A stretch of DNA of 64,000 bases from Endotrypanum monterogeii (lineage: Eukaryota > Euglenozoa > Kinetoplastea > Trypanosomatida > Trypanosomatidae), in the NCBI GenBank assembly GCA_000333855.2, contig CM007348.1, forward strand, positions 684,328 through 748,327, read 5' to 3'. Positions within the stretch are counted from its first letter, which is position 1, and each line of letters starts with the position of its first letter. Shown in pieces: positions 20,767-30,034 of this stretch. Both the position numbers and the translations under genes were made by a program. The notes beneath the pieces were generated by a model. The model was given only the letters and a program-made list of their open reading frames with translations, had not been told where the DNA came from and made no database searches.

Positions 20767-21419
20767 GAACAGTAGGCTTGAATCATCCTTCACTGCGAGA
20801 CCTGTGAGCCCAAGTTTCTGCGAGTACCCTTGGCAGCAGCTGCGCCGTTTGTACAGAGTTACGACGTGCTGTAGTTCATTACTTTTCACTTGTGCAAAAA
20901 ATGCATTTGGGCGGCGATTTTTTTTTTTTCGTATTCCGTGGACTTGGGGTAAAAGAGTTCCACGCTTCTGCTGCCGCTGTAAGAAGAGCAATGCTTTTTG
21001 CCTCGGCATTTCCAGACAATTCGTTTTCTCCACTGTATATCACTCTTGCTCTCCCCCTTAGTGTTGCGCAGTACTCCTGCGCCGGGAGAACACTTATTCA
21101 AGTCCTCTTCTCGTCGCTGCGCTTTTTTTTTCTTCCTAGGAGTGATTGGTATAGTGAGGGCTATTTTGGGGGCGGTAAACTGAAACCCTGGAAACAGAAA
21201 GAAGGGGACAGGACAGCTTCCCCAGAGGCGCTATGCTGCTCATTTTCCTGTCTACAAAGGCAACCGTGGAGGGGAGAATGCTCTGACGATACTAATCTGC
21301 GGATGAGAAAAGGACGAGGGCTTTCTACGTATCGGCTGACCCGACGTTTCCAGTTTCTGAAACGCCCTCTTTTCATGTTCGCTCCCTTCAGAAAAAAAAA
21401 AAGTTAGTGGTATTCTTTT

Positions 21420-21641
21420 CCTTCTAGGACGCCACGAACTCAACAGTTTCATCCCTGATCCCTCCGAGCTTCGCTCAGCTTAGTGTCTTTTCCCTTCCCG
21501 TATGGGCCAACCATCAAGGAACTACTTCTTGAGATCCTCTGCGCCTTCCTACAAACCGTGATGGAAATCGTTGACGCAAGGGTCAAGATCGACCCCCCGC
21601 TCGACTCAAGTGTTTTTAGGGAATATGGCAAAAAGGTCTGA
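21420..21641 (+). pseudogene. Possible frameshifted remnant or small unrecognised gene
   Basis: Two adjoining plus-strand frames read like coding sequence. The first, from about 21426, gives GRHELNSFIPDPSELRSA and then a stop at 21481-21483. A +1 shift near 21478 continues in a frame that is open from 21459 to the stop at 21639-21641 and contains SFPFPYGPTIKELLLEIL and VMEIVDARVKIDPPLDSSVF. Joined in this way the two would cover about 70 codons. A pyrimidine run ending TTCTAG at 21410-21427 resembles a trans-splice acceptor just before it, but no in-frame ATG follows at the start. A3 lies about 80 nt downstream, the usual place of such elements in a 3' UTR. No family is recognised. It may be a decayed gene or chance. 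Confidence 0.3.
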
Positions 21642-21722
21642 ATACTGGTAGCGGCACTGTAGCTACGCGCACCCTTTCCTCTTCGCGATTTCTGAATTAG
21701 AGCAAAGGCTTAGCACATTGAA

Positions 21723-22158
21723 GGGGGCTCCCAGTTGCTCCTCGGTTCTGATGTGGGCAGTCAGGTCCTGGGTTGCGTCGCGCCGCGGCGGCTCGTAGCT
21801 CTCGTGCGGGTCTGTTATCGACTGTGTGGTGGAGAGAGGGCCAGCGTCGCTTGAGCGTATTCCACTCGGTTCCCCGCGGCTACTGCTCGGGGACGGCGCC
21901 TGAGCCCACCCCTGTGGATGCCTCGCTTCGCGAGGAGCGCGACAGGAGGGGGTGGGGGCGGCTGTGTGGCTGTGTGCGGGGCGGGTGGGTTGGCGTTTGG
22001 CCCAGCTGCGAGTGCCTTGATGGCTGAGTTTGCCGTGTTGTGAGGCGTGTCTGCTGTTGCCTTGCACCACATAGGACTGCGCGAGTGGCAAGCTGCTGCG
22101 GGGTGCCTATCTGGACTCGCAGTGTTGTGTGGCGTAATGAACGCGTTGAAAAAAAAAA
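21723..22158 (+). mobile_element. SIDER-like retroposon, family A, copy A3 (5'-truncated)
   Basis: Matches A2 from 17897 to the end, so about 130 bp of the 5' end are missing, and it closes with a run of 10 A (22149-22158). Truncation at the 5' end and an A tail at the 3' end are the signature of target-primed reverse transcription. A 5-base AGCAC occurs just before the insertion (21713-21717) and right after the A tail, a weak candidate for a target-site duplication. It is in sense orientation downstream of cullin 2. Confidence 0.75.
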
Positions 22159-23309
22159 GCACTCTGTACCCCACTGCGTTAGCATTCGTATTCGTGCTGG
22201 CAGCAAGAGCACACGGCGTCCGGACTCGTGTGGTTTTGGCGAAACACCTTCGCAGAAGAGCGACTACGGCCCTTTCCTTTTTTTCCGACTTGACTAGATT
22301 GTTGGCTCTGTGTTCTCTCCGTCCTATTCTTGGCTACCAAGACGCGAGTGAGTCTGAAGAGATTCCTCACCAGCGTTTTACGAAGGAGGACAAAGCGATT
22401 TGAGAGAAATATTTCCGTGCCGACTCCAGAGGGAAGTGACACCCCTGATGTGAGTCTGCGGCGCTAAAGTCTCGAAAACAGTTTTGACGAACTGATCCAA
22501 AAGTCCTTGAAGCTGGAGGGTAAATGAATCGACGCGGTTTCCTTGACCTTTTTTTTTTGAGAAGGCCAATGTCAAATATATCTCTCCAATTATTAGCTGC
22601 TTTATCTCTCTCTCTGTGTGTGTCTGTGTGTGTGTGTGTGTGCTGGCATCCGTCGCTCTAAGCCCATTGCCGAGTTTTCAATGGAGACATTGACCCACGG
22701 TGGTGGGCAACACTCAACTCAAGAGGACACATCATTTCTGCAAAGATACAGCCAGGACTACTTCTTTTGAGCATGTAACAGATCGAGTGAGGCTCCGATG
22801 GTGTGCCACGAACTATCCACCTTTTCGCTCGTTGTTAGTTGTTGGACGTCGAGTCTTCACTGCGTTTCACCACCACCAACTCGGTTACCGGCAAATGACT
22901 ATCACGAGCGGTAGGTGTGGAGTGCGATCTCAGCGACCCCGTTTTCCCCTGCGCGCAGCAGATGCCCGCTTTGACATGTTCGACTTCCACTCATGCTGTC
23001 CTCCACGTTTTCTCACCTCATTTTGATGCACTGACGTTTCTGGTGCCATGTGTCTGCCTGTCTTTTTTTCCACATCCCTTGCGCCAGGCCCGCGCGCCTA
23101 CCTTAGCAGTGCTCGTTATAGTGTTGTATCCCCTGATCAAAAATCCCCCCTTTTCCCTTTGCTGACTTTTTGCCCAACCTGCTTGCCGCAACAGTTGTTG
23201 AGTTCAAGCACCAACGTACTCGCAGCCGTCTGGCGAAATCCGTCGGGCGTCTGGTTAAAGCGAAAGCACATAGAAGCGCCGTTTCTTCGACCTCTTCGAA
23301 AAAAAAAAG
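22159..23309 (+). other. Gene-free stretch before the LC8 gene
   Basis: 1.15 kb with no convincing reading frame; those present have no ATG or clash with the base composition. It contains a CT/TG microsatellite (22605-22642). A pyrimidine-rich stretch (about 23140-23195) ends in CAACAG and is the likely polypyrimidine tract and splice acceptor for the dynein light chain gene. Confidence 0.45.
22605..22642. repeat. (CT)n(TG)n microsatellite
   Basis: TCTCTCTCTC followed by an alternating TG run with a single interruption (TGTCTG), about 38 bp in intergenic DNA upstream of the LC8 gene. Confidence 0.85.
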
Positions 23310-23582
23310 ATGGCGCAAGTACCTAACGCCACGGTGAAGCTGTCCGAGATGACGAAGGAGATGGAGAACTTCGCCATTTTCTGTGCACAAGAGGGGCTTG
23401 CAAAACTACGAAGCGCGCAGGAGCTCGCCAGCTCTATTCGAAAGGAGTTTGAAAGCAGGTACGGTCCCACGTGGAACTGTTTTGTTGGCAGAAATTTCGG
23501 TAGTTTTGTAACTCACGAAGAGGGTAGCTACGTCTACTTCTATCTTGGTCAAACTGGTATTTTGCTTTTCAAGACGTCGTAA
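23310..23582 (+). CDS. DYNLL: Dynein light chain LC8 (DYNLL)
   Basis: 90 residues, the family's usual length (about 89). The C-terminal part is the LC8 hallmark: YGPTWNCFVGRNFGSFVTHE followed by YVYFYLGQTGILLFKTS. The helix with IRKEFESRYGPTW matches the IKKEFDKKYNPTW element of animal LC8. LC8 is a homodimeric hub that binds dynein intermediate chains and many short linear motifs, here probably serving axonemal and cytoplasmic dyneins and intraflagellar transport. The first nine residues are less conserved. The ATG at 23310 directly follows a run of A. The 3' UTR runs to about 24.1 kb without other features. Confidence 0.95.
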   Translation: MAQVPNATVKLSEMTKEMENFAIFCAQEGLAKLRSAQELASSIRKEFESRYGPTWNCFVGRNFGSFVTHEEGSYVYFYLGQTGILLFKTS

Positions 23583-24112
23583 GGACTTGGTGGAAGTACG
23601 CAGTGTACCACCGTGTGGCACGTGTCGCCCATGGCAGCAGTGTCCGCGAAGTGAAGCGGCTCCAAGTCACATGTCGACGGCCGCGACCCACGTGAGGCCT
23701 TTTGGCGTTCCTTTACAGCTGTACGTTGTGTTGCCTAGGCAGTATCTTCTCTTGCAATGGGTCTTGAGTAATGTAAATCAAGTTGGTTTTGGTGGCTTTA
23801 TGCCTTGCTGTGTGTAGATTACCGGTGCGCTGTTCATGGGCAGACATCCCCGAATTCTAGACGATGGAGTTAAGCGAATGCGCAGAGGACAATGCTCTTG
23901 CGTTGCAGACGAAAACTTTTTGTACCGGCTAGGGTCTCCTGTGCGTGTTTGATTAGGCATCTGACGCCCAGTGGGGCTCTTGGGAGGGTGCCGACTGACA
24001 TCCCTCGAAGGTTATTCCCTTTTCGTGACAAAGGACAGTATGTCTGGGTCATCGGAATTCACCAACAAGATGACTTGGGTGAACTGATAGCATGACGTGA
24101 CTTTACAGTTTG

Positions 24113-24187
24113 ACTTCTCATGTTGTACTTTCTACTTCACTCTTTTCATCTATTTTGTTTTCTCCCACTCAATGCACTCTTGCTTAG
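24113..24187 (+). promoter_or_regulatory. Polypyrimidine tract and trans-splice acceptor deciding the MutY start
   Basis: A T/C-rich run of about 55 nt (24113-24170) is followed by TGCTTAG with AG at 24186-24187. The open frame reads through this tract from 24097, giving an artificial Phe/Tyr/Ser-rich start. The mRNA probably begins after 24187, which favours the ATG at 24244 over the one at 24172. One out-of-frame ATG (24198) lies in the resulting leader. Confidence 0.6.
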
Positions 24188-24243
24188 AAGGAAAATCATG
24201 CATACATCAGAGAATCTCCGAGGCAGATCGACCAGGTGTGTCC

Positions 24244-25749
24244 ATGTCCCGCCGATCCGCTTGTAAGCCGAACATACGTGGAGAGTGGCTCACACCACTT
24301 GGAGGGTGCGCCACTACCGAGTACTATCGATCTGTCCAAGAGGAGGTTATCGCCTGGTGGAGGAAGCACCAACGTCAAGACCTCCCATGGAGGCAGCCAC
24401 TCCCTCAAGGTACCGGTAACATCACCGCAGCGGCCCTTAAAGAGAAGCACTGCCCGACTGTCACCACTGCACGTTATGATCCATACCAGGTCTGGGTGTC
24501 CGAGGTGATGTCCCAGCAGACCCGCATGGAGACTGTCATACCATACTACAAGGCATGGATGAAGAGGTTTCCTTCGATCGAGGTGCTCGCAGCGTCGACC
24601 GAGGACGAGGTGAAATCTGTGTGGGCAGGTATGGGGTACTATCGCCGCGCAATATACCTTTACAAGGGTGCGCAGTACCTCCTCGCGTGGTCCAAGGCGC
24701 GAAAGGAAACCGAAACATCTTGTATGCCGTCCTCTCAAGGGGAGCTGTTAAAAGTCCCTGGGATTGGTTTATACACTTCTGCTGCCATCGTGTCGATGTG
24801 CTTCGGCGCACCTGTCTGCTCTGTGGACGGCAATGTGGTACGTGTTCTTAGTCGTCTTCGCGGTGAGCGGGACTTTGATCCTAAAGCTCCAGCAAACCTC
24901 AGGGAAGCGGGGGCGTGGGGACAGGAGCTGATGGGCAACTCACCCAAGACCTCTGACGTCGTTTGTCAAGATCCAAGCGCTTTGAACCAGGGACTCATGG
25001 AGCTGGGTGCGTCTGTTTGCCGCCCAGGCGGCGCACCCCTCTGCACCTCATGCCCTGTACAGCGGTTTTGTCGTGCCAGCGAGCTACTGCGCTGCGGCGA
25101 TATTGAGACCATCGAGGGCATAATTCCGACCCGTGCAGCAAGACTAGAGAAACGCAACGCCCGCGAGATATGCGTGGTTCATGAGATTATCGGGGAAGGC
25201 GTCGACGATGACAGGCGTTTTGTGGTTGTTCGCCGTCCACCGGATGGGCTTTTGGGTGGGATGCTGGAGTTTCCTACTGTGAGTTCATCCACAGCAGATG
25301 ATGACGAGGTCGCTGTGCCCTTGCTGAAGCATCCACTGAGCGTACTCACCTGGGGGGTAAAGGCAAGGCCCACCAGCGTCAGGGCGTGTGGAAAGGTTCG
25401 ACACATATTCAGTCACATTCTTATGGATGTTGAGGTCGCTCACGTGCGATGGCCCGCTGATACCAATGGGGCTTCCTTGCTCAAGAAGATCGCAGAGGTG
25501 TTGGATGACCACCACGCCGGTGACTCTTGCTATCAGTCTCCCGCAGCTGGTCGTATCTTCCTCATGTCAGAGGTGGACTTGCGAGGAAACGCGCCGAGTC
25601 GCCTGATGCTGAAGGTGCATCACAAGATATCGTTTGTGGAGGCTAAGTTGTTGGGCGTCGGTAAAAGTCAGAGATCAGATGTTCAAGATGACGCTGACTC
25701 AAAATCTGCACACAAGAGGCGAGTGAAAAAGCAAAAAGTTCACTCGTGA
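24244..25749 (+). CDS. MUTY: A/G-specific adenine DNA glycosylase (MutY)
   Basis: 501 residues from ATG 24244. MutY removes adenine mispaired with 8-oxoguanine, preventing G:C to T:A changes. The catalytic Glu is Glu87 in SEVMSQQTR. The helix-hairpin-helix is VPGIGLYTSAA and the Asp of the DGNVVRV loop is Asp195. The iron-sulphur loop has Cys259, Cys267, Cys270 and Cys276, spaced C-x7-C-x2-C-x5-C; most MutY proteins have six residues in the first gap, so there is one extra. A C-terminal Nudix-like 8-oxoG recognition domain (about 300-480) has VVRRPPDGLLGGMLEFPTV and ends with the basic tail SAHKRRVKKQKVHS, a likely nuclear signal. An insert of about 20 residues interrupts the N-terminal helices (around 56-76). 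It follows LC8 in the same unit. Confidence 0.93.
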   Translation: MSRRSACKPNIRGEWLTPLGGCATTEYYRSVQEEVIAWWRKHQRQDLPWRQPLPQGTGNITAAALKEKHCPTVTTARYDPYQVWVSEVMSQQTRMETVIPYYKAWMKRFPSIEVLAASTEDEVKSVWAGMGYYRRAIYLYKGAQYLLAWSKARKETETSCMPSSQGELLKVPGIGLYTSAAIVSMCFGAPVCSVDGNVVRVLSRLRGERDFDPKAPANLREAGAWGQELMGNSPKTSDVVCQDPSALNQGLMELGASVCRPGGAPLCTSCPVQRFCRASELLRCGDIETIEGIIPTRAARLEKRNAREICVVHEIIGEGVDDDRRFVVVRRPPDGLLGGMLEFPTVSSSTADDDEVAVPLLKHPLSVLTWGVKARPTSVRACGKVRHIFSHILMDVEVAHVRWPADTNGASLLKKIAEVLDDHHAGDSCYQSPAAGRIFLMSEVDLRGNAPSRLMLKVHHKISFVEAKLLGVGKSQRSDVQDDADSKSAHKRRVKKQKVHS

Positions 25750-26012
25750 GCGCCTCCTCAATGTCCCCTCGGAAGGTCGGAGTGTCACGAATACTTGGAA
25801 GGGGTATTCGTTCATGACTGTCTCGACGCACTTCACTTCCCTTTTCACTCTTTCTCTGTGGAATCTGTATAATCGTCTCTGGGGAATATCGTCAGCGGAA
25901 ATCTTCCCATGGAGGCTCTGTGACATGGAGAAGCGACTGTGTGTGTGCTTGCTTCAGGTCTCCTTGCGCACTCAGTGCTAGAGTTTTGCACGAGGGTGTA
26001 GTCCTTTGATTA

Positions 26013-26037
26013 AATATATATATATATATATATATAT
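26013..26037. repeat. TA dinucleotide tract
   Basis: Alternating TA over about 24 bp in the intergenic region between MutY and the kelch gene. Confidence 0.85.
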
Positions 26038-26205
26038 TTGGTGCTACCTTGGGACTGCGAGACGCTTATGAAGGTTGATTGGCTGCAACAGAATGAGGGG
26101 TTTCTCCTCCTCATGGCCGCCGGCCTCTTTTTTTCTCATGTCGTAGTCATCTCGACGGTGTGTCTCTCTGCAATTATATATTTGCATACTTGTTCCACAT
26201 TCACT

Positions 26206-26290
26206 TTGATCTTACTTCTTTCTTTCTTATCCGCTCGGTGTTTTTTTTTTTTCCACACATGTTATACTAAAAACAAACCACGATGTTTAG
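26206..26290 (+). promoter_or_regulatory. Polypyrimidine tract deciding the kelch gene start
   Basis: T/C-rich run (26206-26259) including 13 consecutive T, followed by TTTAG at 26286-26290. The open frame continues upstream to 26038 through this tract as a Leu/Phe/Ser-rich pseudo-membrane segment. The real coding start is most likely the ATG at 26293, although this leaves an extremely short leader if the AG at 26290 is used. Confidence 0.5.
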
Positions 26291-26292
26291 CA

Positions 26293-28800
26293 ATGCGAAG
26301 TTGGTATGAGTTTGGCTACAACGGGTTTCCCTCCGGTGAAGAGCGTCGCCGCTTTTATCGTCAGCGTGACGACCCATGCGACAGCGAGGAGGAGTGCGAC
26401 TACGACGACAAAACGAATGACCGCCCTATCTTTTACTATCCACTGCGGGCGAGTGAGGAGGAACATCACTCTTCCAGCTCGGTCTCGTTGTCACCGTCAA
26501 CTGTGTCTGACGAGGAGGATGAGGATGAGTCTATGACAGACCAAGGGATTCGACAGAACCTACTAGGTGGTACCAATTCGTTTCGCCGCTCGAAGCACTT
26601 ACGATTGGTATCGCGCAGAAAGTCCACTCTGTGTTGTCTGCTGCATTCTACGCTATACGAGGATGTTCCTGCGTGGTACGGATCTAGCAGCGTCACTCTA
26701 ATCCCTGCTCATTCGCCACACGAGGTGTACTCTCTTCAGTACGGTGGCGCGGCGTGCGCCTCCCCTTTCGATGTATCAAACCATTTTAGTTTGTGGCGCT
26801 GGTGCTCGTTGCCAATGACCGGCGCCGCAACGCCACAGAACGAGGCCTCAGGGAACGTACACTGTGCACGCTTCCTGGATGACTCATCTCTCCTGTCGTG
26901 TCTTCAGTGGGACTCTTTGCACCCCGCCTTGCGTCTCGCACACACCTCGACGTTGCGACCCCCTACTCGAATCGGGCACTGTGCCGTACCGCTGAGGTTT
27001 CCTGATGCGTCAGTTCTGCAGTACTTTCTTTCGGACCACAGCCAATGCGCACAGGTGACAGAGGCTGGCTGCCACGGCTCTACTGCCCATCGCTTCAGCA
27101 AAAAAGCTCTTGATAATGCACTCATTTTACTCTCAAACAGTGACGTGGATATCCACCTGTCTCTCGTCATCGGAGGGGCATCGCATCTCATGGACATGTC
27201 CAAAACCAGTGTATCCCGCAGCTGTCAGGGCAGTAGTGGTTCCCACAGGCTGTGGCTAGAAGGTGACAATATGGCTTCAAGAGGACCCAACCTTGACCGT
27301 GTGGCAATTGAAGGATCGCACGTTCTTTCTCATCCTGCACTCTGCCTTACGCTGATTGCCCACTCCATAGCTCAGCCTCGTCAGCATACTGTTTACCTTC
27401 CACTCAACAGACCATCGGTTTCTCTTTTATCTCCCAGGGCGTTTGCTACACTGACACTGTGGCCTGACACCAATGGTGAGACGCATGCTCTGCGTTCGTT
27501 TGCGTACATTGGTGGGACGGACAACGGCCGCGATCCGCTTCCCTATCTTGAGGTGGAGCTTTTCCAACTGAATCTTGACACATGGGTCTGGAGTACCTAT
27601 CCGATTTTGACGTATGGCACGAAGCCGCCCCCACGCTTCGGTCATTCTGTCACGATGGCGCAAGAAGATGCATGTTTACTGATGTTTGGGGGTGTCGGGG
27701 CCGGCCACACCTACCTGAACGATCTTCACGTGCTCGATCTCAATACTCGGGTATGGCGAGAAGTTTTCATCCCGTTTGGCGTCAATGTGCCTCCTCGCGC
27801 CTTCTTTACCGCAGCGGTAATGGCGTTGCCCGAAATCAGTCTTCGCGGTGGAGGTGGCGGCGCGCACTGGACTTCTACCGATTCCGATATCACTTCCTTT
27901 GCTCGTCGAGCGACAGAGAGTTTGACACGCGACTCAGTCACCATGGGGCAATGTGGGCAGGGGGCTTCGTCATCGCCACTACCTCTGCAGCAAGGCCTCA
28001 GTAGCATGGATGAGTTCGAGAGTGACGACGAGTTCTTGTCTTCGAGGGTCACGTCTGCACGGTCCATGGGTGCACTGGTACTCTTGGGTGGGGAGTGCGA
28101 GGGGAAGCCTGTGACCTCTGCGTGGGCATGCATCCTGCGAAGTGGTAGCTGGCGTCGCCTTTCTTTTCCTCTCCGGACGCAGCCTCACTTCTCACATGTG
28201 GCGCGCTCTTCTATGCTTGCCGAGGAGAGAGCAGAGCGTGCGAGCCGCTCTCTCTCTCGCACCAACTTCCGCACAGCGATACAGACGCTGATGGAACAGG
28301 TCTCGCAGCTTACACCCCACCCCGCTTCTGGCTCTCACATTCAATCAAACGTGGTGCAGGAAACATATTTTGCCGTGTGCCATGGTTCTTTGGGGCAGGT
28401 AGTGTTGTTCCCTTCAGAAAACAGGGGAGGGGAGCGTCTTGTGTTGCGGGGTGGTTCGCAGGGGCCTTCCATGAGCGTGGTATCCGAGATGAGTTTTATG
28501 GGGACAGGCTTGAAGGACAGTGCCTCATTGTGGTTGCTAACGACACACCAGCAAAAGTCTCTCTCACCTGTGCTTTCCAACCGTGTCAGGCATTTACACA
28601 TCGTTTTCTTTCATAGGAACACGGGGCTGTCGCGTGCGGCGAAATCAATACTGCAGTCTGGCGAGGAAAACCCAGTGCGATGTGACTCTGTGTCCGCAGA
28701 GGATGCGTGCTTCAATCGCCATTTGAGTAGTTGTGTGCTGGAAGGGCAGCTGATGGAATGGACGCAACTGGCTCGCAAGAGGTTGCGCGAGGAGTCGTGA
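26293..28800 (+). CDS. Kelch-repeat protein, function unknown
   Basis: 835 residues from ATG 26293. An acidic, serine-rich N-terminal section (about 30-85, with DSEEECDYDD and VSDEEDEDES) precedes a large beta-rich body. Clear kelch motifs are PPPRFGHSVTMAQEDACLLM (about 445-464) with FGGVGAGHTYLNDLHVLDLN and WREVFIPFGVNVPPRAFFT. A further blade with ALVLLGGECEGKPVTSAWAC lies near 594. Other likely blades (PPTRIGHCAVPLRF, FAYIGGTDNGRDPLPYLEVE) are more degenerate, so a six- or seven-bladed propeller with long inserts is plausible. Kelch propellers bind partner proteins; no BTB or F-box domain was recognised to suggest a ubiquitin ligase adaptor, though cullins lie nearby. No signal peptide is present if the ATG at 26293 is correct. 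Confidence 0.75.
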   Translation: MRSWYEFGYNGFPSGEERRRFYRQRDDPCDSEEECDYDDKTNDRPIFYYPLRASEEEHHSSSSVSLSPSTVSDEEDEDESMTDQGIRQNLLGGTNSFRRSKHLRLVSRRKSTLCCLLHSTLYEDVPAWYGSSSVTLIPAHSPHEVYSLQYGGAACASPFDVSNHFSLWRWCSLPMTGAATPQNEASGNVHCARFLDDSSLLSCLQWDSLHPALRLAHTSTLRPPTRIGHCAVPLRFPDASVLQYFLSDHSQCAQVTEAGCHGSTAHRFSKKALDNALILLSNSDVDIHLSLVIGGASHLMDMSKTSVSRSCQGSSGSHRLWLEGDNMASRGPNLDRVAIEGSHVLSHPALCLTLIAHSIAQPRQHTVYLPLNRPSVSLLSPRAFATLTLWPDTNGETHALRSFAYIGGTDNGRDPLPYLEVELFQLNLDTWVWSTYPILTYGTKPPPRFGHSVTMAQEDACLLMFGGVGAGHTYLNDLHVLDLNTRVWREVFIPFGVNVPPRAFFTAAVMALPEISLRGGGGGAHWTSTDSDITSFARRATESLTRDSVTMGQCGQGASSSPLPLQQGLSSMDEFESDDEFLSSRVTSARSMGALVLLGGECEGKPVTSAWACILRSGSWRRLSFPLRTQPHFSHVARSSMLAEERAERASRSLSRTNFRTAIQTLMEQVSQLTPHPASGSHIQSNVVQETYFAVCHGSLGQVVLFPSENRGGERLVLRGGSQGPSMSVVSEMSFMGTGLKDSASLWLLTTHQQKSLSPVLSNRVRHLHIVFFHRNTGLSRAAKSILQSGEENPVRCDSVSAEDACFNRHLSSCVLEGQLMEWTQLARKRLREES

Positions 28801-29269
28801 TCCAGGGAATCCTCGGAGACGAAAGCTCTGCTCGCCTGCATGCTGAAAAGAAGGGTAAGTGGGTGCGGTGGCGACTGTGTTCCTTCATTTATCTCCTTAA
28901 AAAAAAAAGGTAGAGCTGTCTCGCATCAGTTTTCTGCTGTGCTGCTGTTCCGAGGCGTGAGAAAAGGAAAAAAAAGCGAAATGGAGATGCACGCTCTGGG
29001 TGATGTCAGCTCCCTGAGGAGCAGGCGTAGAGAGGGCAAACATCCTTTCCGTCTGACTTCAGCATTGTCGACAAGAGGGTAGATTAAGTGGACAATGAAC
29101 TTTTTGACCTCCACAGTAGCGTTCTAGACGTTGTATTTATATCTCCTTATCTCTGTTTGGTGAAAACAGGTGTACTGTTTCTGCACTGCTCACCGCCTAC
29201 CTTTCTCACTCTTGTTTTTTTTAAATATCGAGTGCACGACGCTGTTTCGCCGGGGCGGTATCCGCGTGC

Positions 29270-29306
29270 CTTCATTTCACTTTTCTCTTTCCTTCCTTGT
29301 TAATAG
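29270..29306 (+). promoter_or_regulatory. Trans-splice acceptor for the methyltransferase gene
   Basis: The pyrimidine run TTCACTTTTCTCTTTCCTTC (29275-29294) is followed by CTTGTTAATAG, with the first AG at 29305-29306, 30 nt before the ATG at 29336. Confidence 0.6.
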
Positions 29307-29335
29307 TGACAAACCAGAACCAACGTAGGACAACC

Positions 29336-30034
29336 ATGTTGGCGCTTATTTCCGATAAAGCAAAGTCGCTCCGGTCACTGGTGTACGACTCCTGCATCGT
29401 TCCAATGACCTCGCGGTGGTACCGTGAAGTGCTGTTGGAATGCCCGATGAACAGTGTCATGCTGGACATCGGCATCGGCACTGCCACCAGTCTCATCGCA
29501 AACCGCGACATTGTTGTGAGCAAGCAGATTATGGTTACTGGGGTAGATTACGACGCTGCTTACGTGCGAAGCGCACAGGCAAATGTCGCCGCCTGTGGCA
29601 TTCGCTTGATGGATGCAGTGAGAATTGAGCAGGCGGACATCCACAACTATAACAAGTCGCACGCGGAAAGGTTCGACATTCTTTACTTTTCTGGCAGTTT
29701 TATGATCCTTCCCTCGAAGGTGAGCGCGCTTCGGCACTGTGTGCAGATGCTCCGTAGTCCAGTGTCCAAGGTACCAGGGGGGTGCAATATTTTTTTTACT
29801 CTAACCTTCGAAAAGCGCACGTTGATTGGACGGTACGTGACACCGCTGGTGAAGCGGCTGATGAAGGCCATCACAACAATTGACTTTGGCGAAGTGACGT
29901 ACGAGGACGAATTCCGTGCGGTCCTTGAGGAAGCAGAAGTAGAGGTTGTGCGTGTGAAGCCAATCAAGGCTTCATATTATCGAACCCAGGTTGTTGTCAT
30001 GGCCCGCCCGCGTGTAACGCTGCAAAAGGAGTGA
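29336..30034 (+). CDS. Class I SAM-dependent methyltransferase
   Basis: 232 residues from ATG 29336; the open frame begins 13 codons earlier at a TTG. Glycine-rich motif I is VMLDIGIGTATSL (about 42-54), the acidic end of strand 2 is VTGVDYDAAYVRSA (Asp binding the ribose of SAM), then VRIEQADIHNY and the strand-4 motif FDILYFSGSFMILP. The C-terminal part (FFTLTFEKRTLIGRYVTPLV) completes the Rossmann-like methyltransferase fold. The overall form resembles UbiE/COQ5-type small-molecule methyltransferases but the substrate cannot be read. The N-terminus (MLALISDKAKSLRSLVYDSC) could be a membrane-associating helix or weak targeting signal. It lies between the kelch gene and the CS/Sel1 gene. Confidence 0.8.
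   Translation: MLALISDKAKSLRSLVYDSCIVPMTSRWYREVLLECPMNSVMLDIGIGTATSLIANRDIVVSKQIMVTGVDYDAAYVRSAQANVAACGIRLMDAVRIEQADIHNYNKSHAERFDILYFSGSFMILPSKVSALRHCVQMLRSPVSKVPGGCNIFFTLTFEKRTLIGRYVTPLVKRLMKAITTIDFGEVTYEDEFRAVLEEAEVEVVRVKPIKASYYRTQVVVMARPRVTLQKE

Noticed and set aside
20892..21407. 171-codon open frame after cullin 2
   Set aside because: It starts at a non-ATG codon, crosses T and A runs, and the residues show no domain pattern; most likely 3' UTR.
24097..24243. N-terminal 49-residue extension of MutY
   Set aside because: It begins at GTG and reads through the polypyrimidine tract, giving a Phe/Tyr/Ser-rich artefact; the splice acceptor at 24187 removes most of it.
26038..26292. Hydrophobic N-terminal segment of the kelch protein that looks like a signal anchor
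   Set aside because: It is the translation of a polypyrimidine tract and starts at TTG; not expected to be in the mature mRNA.
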